NCBI GenBank assembly: GCA_963798505.1
Contig: CAWCTX010000008.1
Location: 1 to 64,000, forward strand
Direction of reading: 5' to 3'
From: CAVWSM01 sp963798505
Lineage (GTDB): Bacteria > Actinomycetota > Actinomycetes > Jiangellales > Jiangellaceae
Length of the DNA: 64,000 bases
Below are positions 36,637 through 44,614 of this stretch, one piece after another. How positions within the stretch are numbered: the stretch's first letter is position 1; the number at the start of each line of letters is the position of its first letter. The notes under the pieces are model-generated. The model was not told the DNA's origin, ran no database searches, and was given only the letters and a program-made list of their open reading frames with translations. A program made the position numbers and the translations under genes.

Positions 36637-36707
36637 GCTGGGGCGGCCCAGCGAGCCCGACGAAGGGGCGCGGATCGGTCGCCATAGCGACGCTGGGGCG
36701 CCCCAGC
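36637..36707. repeat. Two palindromic elements of the GCTGGGGCGCCCCAGC family
   Basis: An imperfect copy (GCTGGGGCGGCCCAGC, 36637-36652) and a perfect copy (36692-36707), each preceded by a side arm GGGCGCG(G)ATCGGTCGC...GCGAC. The arm is the reverse complement of the arm at 6898-6923, so these copies are inverted relative to that one. The pair sits between convergent rmlB and degV. Confidence 0.83.
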
Positions 36708-36712
36708 ACGCC

Positions 36713-37579
36713 TTACCTGCGGCCGGCCGCGCCCGGCACCGGCGCCACCACCACCGCCACCATGCCGGGGCCGACGTGCGCGCCGATCACCGGGCCGACC
36801 TCGCGCACCACGACGCGGATACTCGCCGGCAGCCTCCCCCGCAGGCTGTCGGCGAGCGTCTGCGCGCGCTCCTCAGCGGCGAGGTGATGCACCGCGACCT
36901 CGACCATCTCGAGCCCCGCCCGGTCGAGCGCCACCTCCTCCAAGCGAGCCAGGGCGCGCGACGCGGTGCGGACGTTCTCCAGCGGCGCGATGCGGCCGTC
37001 GACCAGGTGCAGCAACGGCTTCACGTGCAGCGCCGTTCCCAGCAGCGCCGTGGTTGCGGAGATGCGGCCGCCACGGCGCAAGTGGTCAAGCGTGTCGACA
37101 TAGAACACCGCCGCGGACGCCGCTGCCCGCTCCCGCGCAACCACGACCGCATCAGCCGCGGATGCTCCCGACACCAAGGCATCGCTCGCCGACAGCACGG
37201 CGAAGCCCATGCCCATGCCGAGCGACCGCGAGTCGACGACGTGTACGGGAACCGACGCCTCGCGGGCCGCGAGCACCGCTGACTCGTAGGTCCCCGACAG
37301 CTCAGCGGACAAGTGCACCGACACGATCTCGTCCGCGCCAGACGCGGCCACCGACGCATAGGTCGCTTGCAGCGCCTCCGGCGCGATCCGCGAGGTGCTG
37401 ACATTGCGCGAGTGCCGCAACGCCTCCGCGACGTCGCCGGGTGCAAGCCCCTCCCCCTCGTCGAACGCCCGGCCGTCGATGACGACTTGCAGCGGCACGA
37501 CCGTGATCGCCCGGTCCCTCAGGTCGTCGGCGCCGAGGTAGGCGGTCGAGTCGGTGACGAGCGCGACGCTTCGCCCCAT
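36713..37579 (-). CDS. DegV family fatty-acid-binding protein
   Basis: 288 residues, normal for DegV/FakB-type proteins that hold a fatty acid for phosphorylation by FakA. N-terminal VALVTDSTAYLG, the central VSVHLSAELSGTYESAVLA and the DTLDHLRRGGRIS motif are diagnostic. No fakA-type kinase gene is next to it. It starts 3 nt after leuS and is part of the same transcript. Confidence 0.92.
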   Translation of the reverse strand: MGRSVALVTDSTAYLGADDLRDRAITVVPLQVVIDGRAFDEGEGLAPGDVAEALRHSRNVSTSRIAPEALQATYASVAASGADEIVSVHLSAELSGTYESAVLAAREASVPVHVVDSRSLGMGMGFAVLSASDALVSGASAADAVVVARERAAASAAVFYVDTLDHLRRGGRISATTALLGTALHVKPLLHLVDGRIAPLENVRTASRALARLEEVALDRAGLEMVEVAVHHLAAEERAQTLADSLRGRLPASIRVVVREVGPVIGAHVGPGMVAVVVAPVPGAAGRR

Positions 37580-37582
37580 GCG

Positions 37583-40453
37583 TCAGGCGGGTACGACGTT
37601 GACGAGGCGCGGCGCGCGGACAACGACCGTGCGCACAGCCCGGCCGTCCAGTGCGCGCTGCACCCCGTCGGTCGCAAGCGCCCGCTCGCGCAGCTCGTCA
37701 TCACCGATCGACGGCGGCACCTCGATGCGATCGCGCACCTTGCCGGCCACCTGCACGACACAGGTCACGGTCTCCTCGACGAGATAGGCCGGGTCGGCGA
37801 CCGGGAAGGCCTCGTGCGCAAGCGATCCCTCGTGCCCCAGCCGCGACCACAGCTCCTCCGCGATGTGCGGAGCGACCGGCGCGAGCATCAGCACCAGCGG
37901 CTCGATTGCGGCACGCGGCACCCTGCCGAGCTTGGTGAGCCCGTTGTTGAGCTCGATCAACTTGGCGATCGCGGTGTTGAACCGCATCCCCTCGAAGTCG
38001 CCGCGTACACCTTCGATCGTGCGGTGCAGCAGGCGAAGCGTCGCTTCATCGGGCATGGAGTCGGAGACCCGCAGCTCACCCGTGTCCTCGTCGACGACGT
38101 TGCGCCACACCCGCTGCAGGAACCGCTGCGCGCCGACCACGGCCCGCGTTTCCCATGGTCGCGATACGTCCAGCGGACCCATGGACATCTCGTAGACCCG
38201 GAACGTGTCGGCGCCGTAGGCCTCGTACATGTCGTCGGGCGTCACGATGTTCTTGAGGCTCTTGCCCATCTTGCCGTACTCGCGGTTGACCGGCTGACCC
38301 TGCCATGAGTAGCCCGTCGGCGAGTCGCCGTCCTCGATGACCTCGTCGGCGTGGACGTACTGCCCGCGCGCGTCGGTGTAGGCGTAGGCCTGGATGTAGC
38401 CCTGGTTGAACAGCCGGTAGAACGGCTCCTCGCTCGTCAGGTAGCCCAGGTCGTAGAGCACCTTGTGCCAGAACCGTGCATAGAGCAGGTGCAGCACCGC
38501 ATGCTCGATGCCTCCGACGTACAGGTCGACGCCGCCGGTGCCGCCGGGTTGGCGTGGTCCCATCCAGTAGCGCTCGGCCTCGGCGTCGGTGACCCGCTCG
38601 GTGTTGGCCGGGTCGAGGTAGCGCAGCTCGTACCAGCACGACCCTGCCCAGTTGGGCATCGTGTTGGTGTCGCGCGTGTAGCGGCGCGGCCCGTCACCCA
38701 GGTCCAGCTCCACCTCGACCCACTCGGGGACACGGGCCAGCGGCGGCTCGGGCTGCGAGTCGGCGTCGTGGGGGTCGTACGTCTTCGGTGAGTAGTCGGG
38801 CACGTCGGGCAGGTCGACAGGCAGCAGCTCGTCGGGGATCGCGTGCACGGCGCCGGTCTCGTCGTAGACGATCGGAAACGGCTCGCCCCAGTAGCGCTGC
38901 CGGCTGAACAGCCAGTCACGCAACCGGTAGGTGACCGTGCCGCTGCCCAGGCCCTTGGCCTCCAGCCACTCGATGATGCGTGCCTTGGCTTCGGCGACCT
39001 CGAGCCCGTCGAGCGAGATCTCGGCATTGGCGGAGTTGATCGCCGGCCCCTCACCGGTGTAGGCCTCGCCGGTCCAGTCCTGTGGTGGCTGCACGGTGCG
39101 GACGATCGGCAGGCCGAACCGCTCGGCGTACTCCCAGTCGCGCTCGTCCTGCCCGGGTACCGCCATGATCGCGCCGGTGCCGTAGCCCATCAGTACGTAG
39201 TCGGCGACGAAGACCGGGATGCGCCGACCGGTTGCCGGGTTGGTGGCGTACGCACCGGTGAAGACGCCGGTCTTCTGCCGCCCCTCGGTCTGCCGCTCGA
39301 CCTCTGTGCGTGCGGACGTCTCGGCGATGTACGTGCGTACGGCCTCCACGGGCGTCGGCTGTCCGTGCGTCCAGGCTTCGGGTGTGCCCTCCGGCCACTC
39401 GTCGGCGATCAGCGCCTCGACCAGCGGGTGCTCGGGCGCGACGACCATGAACGTCGCACCGAAGACCGTGTCCGGCCGGGTGGTGAAGACGCTGAGGTCA
39501 CCGGCGTCGGTCGGGAAGTGGATGTGCGCGCCCTGCGACCGGCCGATCCAGTTGCGCTGCATCAGCTTGACCTTCTCGGGCCACTCGATGCGGTCGAGGT
39601 CGTCGATCAGCCGGTCGGCGTAGGCGGTGATGCGCATCATCCATTGCCGCAGTCGCCGCTGAAAGACGGGGAAGTTGCCTCGTTCGCTGCGGCCCTCGGA
39701 GGTGACCTCCTCGTTGGCCAGCACGGTGCCCAGACCGGGGCACCAGTTGACCGGGGCCTCGGCGACGTAGGCCAGCCGGTGGTCGTCGATGACCGCGCGC
39801 TGCTCGGCCGCGGACAACTGCTGCCATGGGCGGCCGTCGGGGGTCGGCCGGTCGCCGGACTCGAGGGCCTCGACCAGCTCGGCAATCGGTCGGGCCTTGC
39901 CCCGGCCGCCGTCGGCGTCGCGGTCGTACCACGCGGTGAAGTGCTGCAGGAAGATCCACTGCGTCCAGCGGACGTACTCGGGGTCGATGCTGGCGAACGT
40001 GCGGCGCTGGTCATGCGCCAGGCCGAGCCGGCGCAACTGACGGCGCATGTTGGTGATGTTGGCCTCGGTGGTGACCCGCGGGTGCTGTCCGGTCTGCACG
40101 GCGTACTGCTCGGCGGGCAGCCCGAACGCGTCGTAGCCGAGGGTGTGCAGGACGTTGACACCGCACATGCGCTTGAACCGGCCCACGACGTCGGTGGCGA
40201 TGTAGCCGAGCGGGTGACCGACGTGCAGGCCGGCGCCGGACGGGTACGGGAACATGTCCATGAGGAAGAACTTGTCCGCCGGCACTGCCGTGCCCTCGGC
40301 CGGCCCGAGGCGACCGCTCGGGTTGGGCGCCTCGAAGGTGCCCTCCTTCTCCCAGCGGTCCTGCCACCGCGCCTCGATGTCAGCCGCCAGCGCAGCGGCG
40401 TAGCGATAGGCCGGGGTGTCCTCCGCCGGCGTCGCGGTGTCCGTCTCACTCAT
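37583..40453 (-). CDS. leuS: Leucyl-tRNA synthetase
   Basis: Class I synthetase, 956 residues from ATG 40453 with GAGGA upstream. HIGH-type motif HVGH at 77-80, KMSKS-type loop KMGKS at 728-732, and the CP1 editing domain with TTRPDTVFGATFMVVAPEH and DERDWEYA. The second position of KMSKS is Gly, as in many actinobacteria. Expression appears controlled by the leader peptide and attenuator upstream. Confidence 0.97.
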   Translation of the reverse strand: MSETDTATPAEDTPAYRYAAALAADIEARWQDRWEKEGTFEAPNPSGRLGPAEGTAVPADKFFLMDMFPYPSGAGLHVGHPLGYIATDVVGRFKRMCGVNVLHTLGYDAFGLPAEQYAVQTGQHPRVTTEANITNMRRQLRRLGLAHDQRRTFASIDPEYVRWTQWIFLQHFTAWYDRDADGGRGKARPIAELVEALESGDRPTPDGRPWQQLSAAEQRAVIDDHRLAYVAEAPVNWCPGLGTVLANEEVTSEGRSERGNFPVFQRRLRQWMMRITAYADRLIDDLDRIEWPEKVKLMQRNWIGRSQGAHIHFPTDAGDLSVFTTRPDTVFGATFMVVAPEHPLVEALIADEWPEGTPEAWTHGQPTPVEAVRTYIAETSARTEVERQTEGRQKTGVFTGAYATNPATGRRIPVFVADYVLMGYGTGAIMAVPGQDERDWEYAERFGLPIVRTVQPPQDWTGEAYTGEGPAINSANAEISLDGLEVAEAKARIIEWLEAKGLGSGTVTYRLRDWLFSRQRYWGEPFPIVYDETGAVHAIPDELLPVDLPDVPDYSPKTYDPHDADSQPEPPLARVPEWVEVELDLGDGPRRYTRDTNTMPNWAGSCWYELRYLDPANTERVTDAEAERYWMGPRQPGGTGGVDLYVGGIEHAVLHLLYARFWHKVLYDLGYLTSEEPFYRLFNQGYIQAYAYTDARGQYVHADEVIEDGDSPTGYSWQGQPVNREYGKMGKSLKNIVTPDDMYEAYGADTFRVYEMSMGPLDVSRPWETRAVVGAQRFLQRVWRNVVDEDTGELRVSDSMPDEATLRLLHRTIEGVRGDFEGMRFNTAIAKLIELNNGLTKLGRVPRAAIEPLVLMLAPVAPHIAEELWSRLGHEGSLAHEAFPVADPAYLVEETVTCVVQVAGKVRDRIEVPPSIGDDELRERALATDGVQRALDGRAVRTVVVRAPRLVNVVPA

Positions 40454-40513
40454 GGGCTGGTGCCGTCCTCGTTGTCGTCTCGTGGCTGTCGCTATGTCAC
40501 GCGCTCCGGTCAT

Positions 40514-40571
40514 AAAAAACCCCCTCACACAGGAGGGGTCGCCGCGCTGAGGTGGAGCCTGTCAGCGCGGC
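40514..40571 (-). promoter_or_regulatory. leuS attenuator: pause hairpin plus intrinsic terminator
   Basis: Read on the minus strand: a 10-bp hairpin GCCGCGCTGA/TCAGCGCGGC (40562-40571 with 40541-40550), then ACCCCTCCT-GTGT-GAGGGGGT followed by six T (40539 to 40514), a classical intrinsic terminator. The stop codon of the leader peptide lies inside the first stem. CCACCTC in the first loop/stem can pair with GAGGGGG of the terminator (6 of 7), a possible antiterminator. Confidence 0.8.
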
Positions 40572-40594
40572 TCGATAAGGAGCAGCCAAGCCAC
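40562..40594 (-). CDS. leuS leader peptide MAWLLLIEPR
   Basis: GTG 40594 opens an 11-codon frame, MAWLLLIEPR then TGA, with three consecutive leucine codons (CTG CTC CTT) at positions 4-6. It lies about 110 nt before leuS and immediately before a hairpin and terminator. Shortage of charged Leu-tRNA would stall the ribosome on these codons and open the first hairpin. No strong ribosome site is seen, so translation start is the weakest point. Confidence 0.72.
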   Translation of the reverse strand: MAWLLLIEPR

Positions 40595-40624
40595 GCAGAC
40601 AGCGTAGCGCAGGCACTGCCGGGC

Positions 40625-40703
40625 GATCACGTTAACGTGGTCGCGAGGTCTGTGCGAGGCCTGCATGCCTTGCTCAGTCCGGGTTGACCACGTTAACGTG
40701 ATC
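40625..40703. repeat. Complete composite palindrome element
   Basis: GATCACGTTAACGTGGTC (40625-40642) and GACCACGTTAACGTGATC (40686-40703) are exact inverted copies of each other and flank an inner near-palindrome AGGCCTGCATGCCT (about 40657-40670). The whole 79-nt unit is thus a nested inverted repeat. Parts recur at 17558 and 43888. It lies between the FMN reductase gene and the leuS leader. Confidence 0.82.
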
Positions 40704-40716
40704 GACCCGGCGCCAG

Positions 40717-41331
40717 TCAGTCGGCCGCGAGCAGCTGCTCAAACGGCGTGATGTCCGTGTACGCGTCGCGCTGCTGGCGCGGTGCGGCCTGACGCATCAG
40801 CCGTACGAGCTCCGCGGCCGCGCGCTCGATCCGGTCGACGAGGGCCAGACCCGACTCTGCACCCGCTCCAAAGTCGGACGACGCCGCGTAGACCGACGTC
40901 GGCACGACGACTGCATGCAGGTACGTGAACAGCGGGCGCACTGCGTGCTCGAGCGCCAACGAGTGCCGCTCGGTGCCGCCGGTGGCCGCGATTAGCACCG
41001 GCTTTCCGGCGAGGTCGTCGGTCTCGAACAGGTCGAGGAACGACTTGAACAACCCGCTGTAGGAGGCGTTGTAGATCGGCGTCACGACGACGAGCCCGTC
41101 GGCCGCCTCCACCTCCTTGAGCACTCGTTCGAGCTCGGGGCCTGGAAACCCGGTGAGCGTGTGGTTGACGACGTCATGTGCGAGCTCGCGCAGCTCGACG
41201 ACTGTCGTCGCAACCTCGTCGCCGGCCGCGAGCAGCTGAGCCCGTACGGCCTTTGCGAGGTGGTCGGCGAGCAGCCGGGACGACGAGGGGACGCCAACAC
41301 CGGCGGTGACAACAGCGAGTCGCAGGCTCAT
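40717..41331 (-). CDS. NADPH-dependent FMN reductase (CE1759-type)
   Basis: 204-residue flavodoxin-like reductase: SLRLAVVTAGVGVPSSSRLL phosphate loop, VVVTPIYNASYSGLFKSFLD and the FMN-contacting GKPVLIAATGG. Its start overlaps the stop of the LLM monooxygenase gene (ATGA), so it supplies reduced FMN to that partner, a pairing known from corynebacterial CE1758/CE1759-type loci. Confidence 0.86.
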   Translation of the reverse strand: MSLRLAVVTAGVGVPSSSRLLADHLAKAVRAQLLAAGDEVATTVVELRELAHDVVNHTLTGFPGPELERVLKEVEAADGLVVVTPIYNASYSGLFKSFLDLFETDDLAGKPVLIAATGGTERHSLALEHAVRPLFTYLHAVVVPTSVYAASSDFGAGAESGLALVDRIERAAAELVRLMRQAAPRQQRDAYTDITPFEQLLAAD

Positions 41332-42437
41332 GCGGTCACCTCCGGCTCTGGCTTCGTGGCTGCCGCCTCGGCTGCCGACTTGCGGGCGGCGTGGGTCGGC
41401 CCGTCGGGGACGTTGGCTGGTTTGAGGGCCGCGAACTCCTTGCGCAGCACCGGAACGACCTCCTCGCCGAGGATGTCTAGCTGCTCGAGGACCGTCTTGA
41501 GCGGCAGACCCGCGTGGTCCATGAGGAACAGCTGGCGCTGGTAGTCACCGAAGTAGTCGCGGAACTGAAGGGTCCGCTCGATCACCTGCTGCGGGCTGCC
41601 GACAATGAGCGGCGTCTGCTCCATGAACTCTTCGAGCGACGGCCCGTGGCCGTACACCGGGGCAACGTCGAAGTACGGGCGAAACTCACGGATCGCATCC
41701 TGGGAGTTCTTGCGCATGAAGGCCTGGCCGCCGAGACCGACATAGGCCTGCTCAGGAGTGCCATGGCCGTAGTGCGCGTAGCGCTGCCGGTAGAGCCGGA
41801 TCAGCCGCTGGAAGTGCTCCTTCGGCCAGAAGATGTTGTTGGCGAAGAACCCGTCGCCGTAGTAGGCCGCCTGCTCGGCGATCTCCGGGCTGCGGATCGA
41901 GCCGTGCCACACGAACGGCGGGATCCCGTCCAGCGGCCGCGGCGTCGAGGTGAACGACTGCAGCGGCGTACGGAATTTGCCCGACCAGTCGACGACATCC
42001 TCGCGCCAGAGCTTGTGCACCAAGTGGTAGTTCTCGATGGCGAGGTCGATGCCGTCGCGGATGTCCTTGCCGAACCAGGGGTAGACCGGGGCGGTGTTGC
42101 CGCGGCCCATCATCACGTCGACCCGGCCGTCGGCGAGATGCTGCAGCATCGCGAAGTCCTCCGCGATCTTCACCGGGTCGTTGGTGGTGATCAGCGTCGT
42201 CGAGGTGGACAGGATGAGCCGCTCGGTCCGGGCGGCGATCCAGCCGAGCATCGTGGTTGGAGAGGACGGCACGAACGGCGGGTTGTGATGCTCGCCGGTC
42301 GCGAAGACGTCGAGCCCGACCTCCTCGGCCTTGAGGGCGATGGCGACCATCGCCTTGATCCGCTCGTGCTCCGTCGGCGTCCGGCCGGTCGTCGGGTCAG
42401 GTGTGACGTCGCCCACGCTAAAGACGCCGAACTGCAT
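41328..42437 (-). CDS. LLM-class flavin-dependent monooxygenase (CE1758-type)
   Basis: Bacterial luciferase-like TIM barrel, 369 residues from ATG 42437 with GGGGAG upstream. Starts MQFGVFSVGDVTPDPTTGRT; contains FATGEHHNPPFVPSSPTTML, LADGRVDVMMGRGNTAPVYP and FVWHGSIRSPE. It uses FMNH2 from the coupled reductase. The substrate is unknown. A palindromic operator-like site lies 32 nt upstream of the start. Confidence 0.87.
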   Translation of the reverse strand: MQFGVFSVGDVTPDPTTGRTPTEHERIKAMVAIALKAEEVGLDVFATGEHHNPPFVPSSPTTMLGWIAARTERLILSTSTTLITTNDPVKIAEDFAMLQHLADGRVDVMMGRGNTAPVYPWFGKDIRDGIDLAIENYHLVHKLWREDVVDWSGKFRTPLQSFTSTPRPLDGIPPFVWHGSIRSPEIAEQAAYYGDGFFANNIFWPKEHFQRLIRLYRQRYAHYGHGTPEQAYVGLGGQAFMRKNSQDAIREFRPYFDVAPVYGHGPSLEEFMEQTPLIVGSPQQVIERTLQFRDYFGDYQRQLFLMDHAGLPLKTVLEQLDILGEEVVPVLRKEFAALKPANVPDGPTHAARKSAAEAAATKPEPEVTA

Positions 42438-42468
42438 GATCGCTGCGCTCCCCACTTGCCTGGTCCGT

Positions 42469-42487
42469 TTGTTGCTCGTGCAACTAA
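42469..42487 (-). promoter_or_regulatory. MarR-type operator-like palindrome before the LLM operon
   Basis: TTGTTGCTCGTGCAACTAA contains the inverted repeat GTTGC-TCGT-GCAAC. Similar TTGTTGC/GCAACAA sites are bound by redox-sensing MarR-type regulators in actinobacteria. No MarR gene is adjacent, so the regulator would be encoded elsewhere. Confidence 0.5.
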
Positions 42488-42602
42488 CGGCAGTAGAAGA
42501 GTATTCCGGTCGGGGCGGATTACCTAACCTCCGAGACCCCGAAGCGCCAGCAGTCCAAGACGTGGCACTCTTGAAGAGCACACGCAAACGGATGTGACCG
42601 CG

Positions 42603-43019
42603 ATGCCTGAGAGTTTCTCCTACGGATCCCGCGACCTGCGCATTGGCGACGCGGAGCGAGAAGCCGCGGTGCAGGCGCTCGGTGAGCACTTTGTGGCCGG
42701 CAGGCTCGATATCACCGAGCACGAGGAGCGGATCGGGCAGGCCTATGCCGCCAAGATGGGCAGCGATCTCGACGGCCTGTTCGAGGACCTGCCTCACCTG
42801 CGTCCGGCGCCTGACAGGTCAGATCAACGGCCCCGCCAGGTCCCACGCCGCCGGTCGGGTTTCCCCATCCCGGTCCTGCTGTTCCCCCTGATCGCCATGG
42901 CGTTCATTCTCAGCGCACCCTTTGTCCTGATCCCGCTGGTCTGGGTCGGGATCTTCCTGCTCGCCTCGCGCTCGTTGGGCAGTTGCGCGCCGAGGTCGTC
43001 AGACCGACCGCTCTACTGA
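42603..43019 (+). CDS. DUF1707 membrane protein
   Basis: 138 residues. The N-terminal DUF1707 (SHOCT-like) helix pair is clear: LRIGDAEREAAVQALGEHF, AGRLDITEHEERIGQAYAAK, then DLDGLFEDLPHL. A basic linker and one or two membrane segments follow (about 84-120). Function of this very common actinobacterial family is unknown. GTG 42594 is an alternative start. Confidence 0.82.
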   Translation: MPESFSYGSRDLRIGDAEREAAVQALGEHFVAGRLDITEHEERIGQAYAAKMGSDLDGLFEDLPHLRPAPDRSDQRPRQVPRRRSGFPIPVLLFPLIAMAFILSAPFVLIPLVWVGIFLLASRSLGSCAPRSSDRPLY

Positions 43020-43122
43020 GGGCGCGCCGCGGTTCGTCAAGACCCTGTCACCCGTCGAGGCCTGGCAACACGTGGGCTGCACGTATATCGACTTTGGTTG
43101 GCTCACGACCTACCGACGAACG

Positions 43123-43482
43123 ATGTGCACCCGCGCACTGTTGCGGTTGCGTGGCGATGTGGACGAGGGCGTGACCCGCAGCGGGCGGGCGTACGACGTG
43201 GCATTCGGTGTCGTCGTGTTTCTGGGGCTCTACCAGGGTCTCGTACCGCTCGTGGTGCGGCCGCTGTTCGGTGCCGACCAGCGTTTCGCTCCAGCGCTGT
43301 GGCTGCCGTCACCGTGGTGGTGGATCGCGTGTCTCGCCATCGTCGTGACGGCACTTGCACTGCTCGCGGTGATCGGCCAGGCGAAGGAGCGGCGCTTCCC
43401 TGCCGAGACTGAGCCCGCGACCGCGAAAGCGGATTCGCGCAGGGGCAAGCACCCGAGCTGTCGACGGCTTGCAGGCCTATGA
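43123..43482 (+). CDS. Small membrane protein, first of a tandem paralogous pair
   Basis: About 119 residues from ATG 43123 (start uncertain). Two membrane helices enclose the segment WLPSPWWWIACLAIVVTALA: first helix near AFGVVVFLGLYQGLVPLVV, second after PSPWWW. The basic C-tail includes QAKERR. It shares AYDVA, PLRLPSPWWW-like and QAKxRR motifs with the next gene. I do not recognise the family. Confidence 0.6.
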   Translation: MCTRALLRLRGDVDEGVTRSGRAYDVAFGVVVFLGLYQGLVPLVVRPLFGADQRFAPALWLPSPWWWIACLAIVVTALALLAVIGQAKERRFPAETEPATAKADSRRGKHPSCRRLAGL

Positions 43483-43699
43483 CGTTGCCTCGGGCATCGT
43501 GTTCTTGGTCGGGATTTACAACGGCATCGCGCCGTTCGTCTCCCGGCTGATCTTCGACGGCAACCTGCTGCTGGCAATGCCGCTGCGGCTGCCTTCGCCC
43601 TGGTGGTGGGTTACGTCGCTCGCCGTCGTGGTTGTCGCGATCCTGCTGCTCATCGTGATTGACGAGGCCAAGCAGCGGCGCCTGGAATCGGACGCTTGA
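43469..43699 (+). CDS. Small membrane protein, second of a tandem paralogous pair
   Basis: 76 residues from TTG 43469. Same architecture as the preceding gene: AYDVASGIVFLVGIYNGIAP helix, MPLRLPSPWWWVTSLAVVVV, then DEAKQRRLESDA. Identity to the first copy is highest around YDVA and LPSPWWW. The reading frames overlap slightly. The pair looks like an old tandem duplication; function unknown. Confidence 0.6.
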   Translation: MQAYDVASGIVFLVGIYNGIAPFVSRLIFDGNLLLAMPLRLPSPWWWVTSLAVVVVAILLLIVIDEAKQRRLESDA

Positions 43700-43717
43700 A
43701 TCCGCGGTGATGCCGGG

Positions 43718-43790
43718 TGGAGCTGAGGGGACTCGAACCCCTGACCCCCTCCATGCCATGGAGGTGCGCTACCAGCTGCGCCACAGCCCC
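43718..43790 (-). tRNA. tRNA-Ala (anticodon GGC)
   Basis: 73 nt. On the minus strand the acceptor stem GGGGCTG pairs with CAGCTCC (one G-T), D-arm GCGCAGCTGGTAGCGC, anticodon stem CCTCC/GGAGG with loop ATGGCAT (anticodon GGC), T-arm AGGGGTTCGAGTCCCCT, discriminator A. CCA is not encoded. A possible -10, TACAGT, stands about 25 nt upstream. Confidence 0.95.
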
Positions 43791-43887
43791 GGTGCCCTTT
43801 CGGGCTCGCCTACTGTACCCGAGCCCTCGCGACCGGACGAAATCCCCGTGGCCCGCCGCCCACCACAAGGATTCTCCCTGCACCACT

Positions 43888-43934
43888 AGGCATGCAGGCC
43901 TGGCGATCCGGGGAAAGTCCTGCTGAACGTGGTC
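43888..43934. repeat. Degenerate copy of the composite palindrome element
   Basis: AGGCATGCAGGCCT (43888-43901) is the exact inverse of the inner palindrome at 40657-40670, and AACGTGGTC about 25 nt later matches half of an outer palindrome. The left outer arm is missing. It lies between the tRNA gene and the phosphatase gene. Confidence 0.6.
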
Positions 43935-43951
43935 ACTCTCACCCCGCGCGT

Positions 43952-44614
43952 TCAGCCTTCCTCGATCATGACCGGCTCCGGGAGAGTGCCCGCGTTGTGC
44001 TCGACGAGCACCCAGCCGTGCGGTGACTCGGTGAGCAGGGACCATGAGCAGTTGGACAGTCCGCCGAGGTTGGTGAACCGCTCCAGTGGCAGCCCGACGA
44101 GCTTGGCGACGCCGAGGCGGGCGGCGCCGCCGTGCGTGACCAGCACCGCCAGCCGTCCCGGCGTCAGCACGGCGGCTGCGTCGGCCACGGCCGCCGCCAG
44201 CCGCTGCGCGACCTCTTTGCGGCTCTCGCCGCCACCCACGTGGAGCTCGGGGTCGCCGGAGCGCCAGGCGGCGTACTCGGCCGGGAACCGTTCGGCGATC
44301 TCCGGGCCGGTAAGCCCTTGCCACTCCCCCGCATAGGTCTCGCGCAGCCGCGGGTCGAGCTTGACCGGCAGGTCGACGATGCCCGCCAGCGCCGCAGCGG
44401 TGTCCTGCGCGCGGCGGAGGTCCGAGCTCACGATGGCGTCGGGCTCGAGGGAGGCCAGCAACCGAGCGGCGCGCAGCGCCTGTTCTCGTCCGGCGTCGTC
44501 GAGCGCGATGTCCTCCTGGCCCTGGAACCGGCCGGCCGCGTTCCACTCCGTACGCCCGTGTCGCCACAGCACGATGCGACGCGCCCCGGTGTTGGGCGGG
44601 TTGAACGGGCTCAC
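43952..44614 (-). CDS. Histidine phosphatase family protein
   Basis: 220 residues, phosphoglycerate-mutase-like fold. Catalytic RHG motif in IVLWRHGRTEWNAAGRFQGQ, the second half LRETYAGEWQGLTGPEI and the late VLVTHGGAARL are present. Start GTG 44614 overlaps the rsfS stop (GTGA). Its place after nadD-rsfS is conserved in actinobacteria; some members there act on glucosyl-3-phosphoglycerate, but this one's substrate is not known. Confidence 0.88.
   Translation of the reverse strand: MSPFNPPNTGARRIVLWRHGRTEWNAAGRFQGQEDIALDDAGREQALRAARLLASLEPDAIVSSDLRRAQDTAAALAGIVDLPVKLDPRLRETYAGEWQGLTGPEIAERFPAEYAAWRSGDPELHVGGGESRKEVAQRLAAAVADAAAVLTPGRLAVLVTHGGAARLGVAKLVGLPLERFTNLGGLSNCSWSLLTESPHGWVLVEHNAGTLPEPVMIEEG

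Noticed and set aside
40514..40594. T-box riboswitch for leuS
   Set aside because: No T-box consensus (AGGGTGGNACCGCG-like) or specifier loop; the leader peptide and terminator explain the region better.
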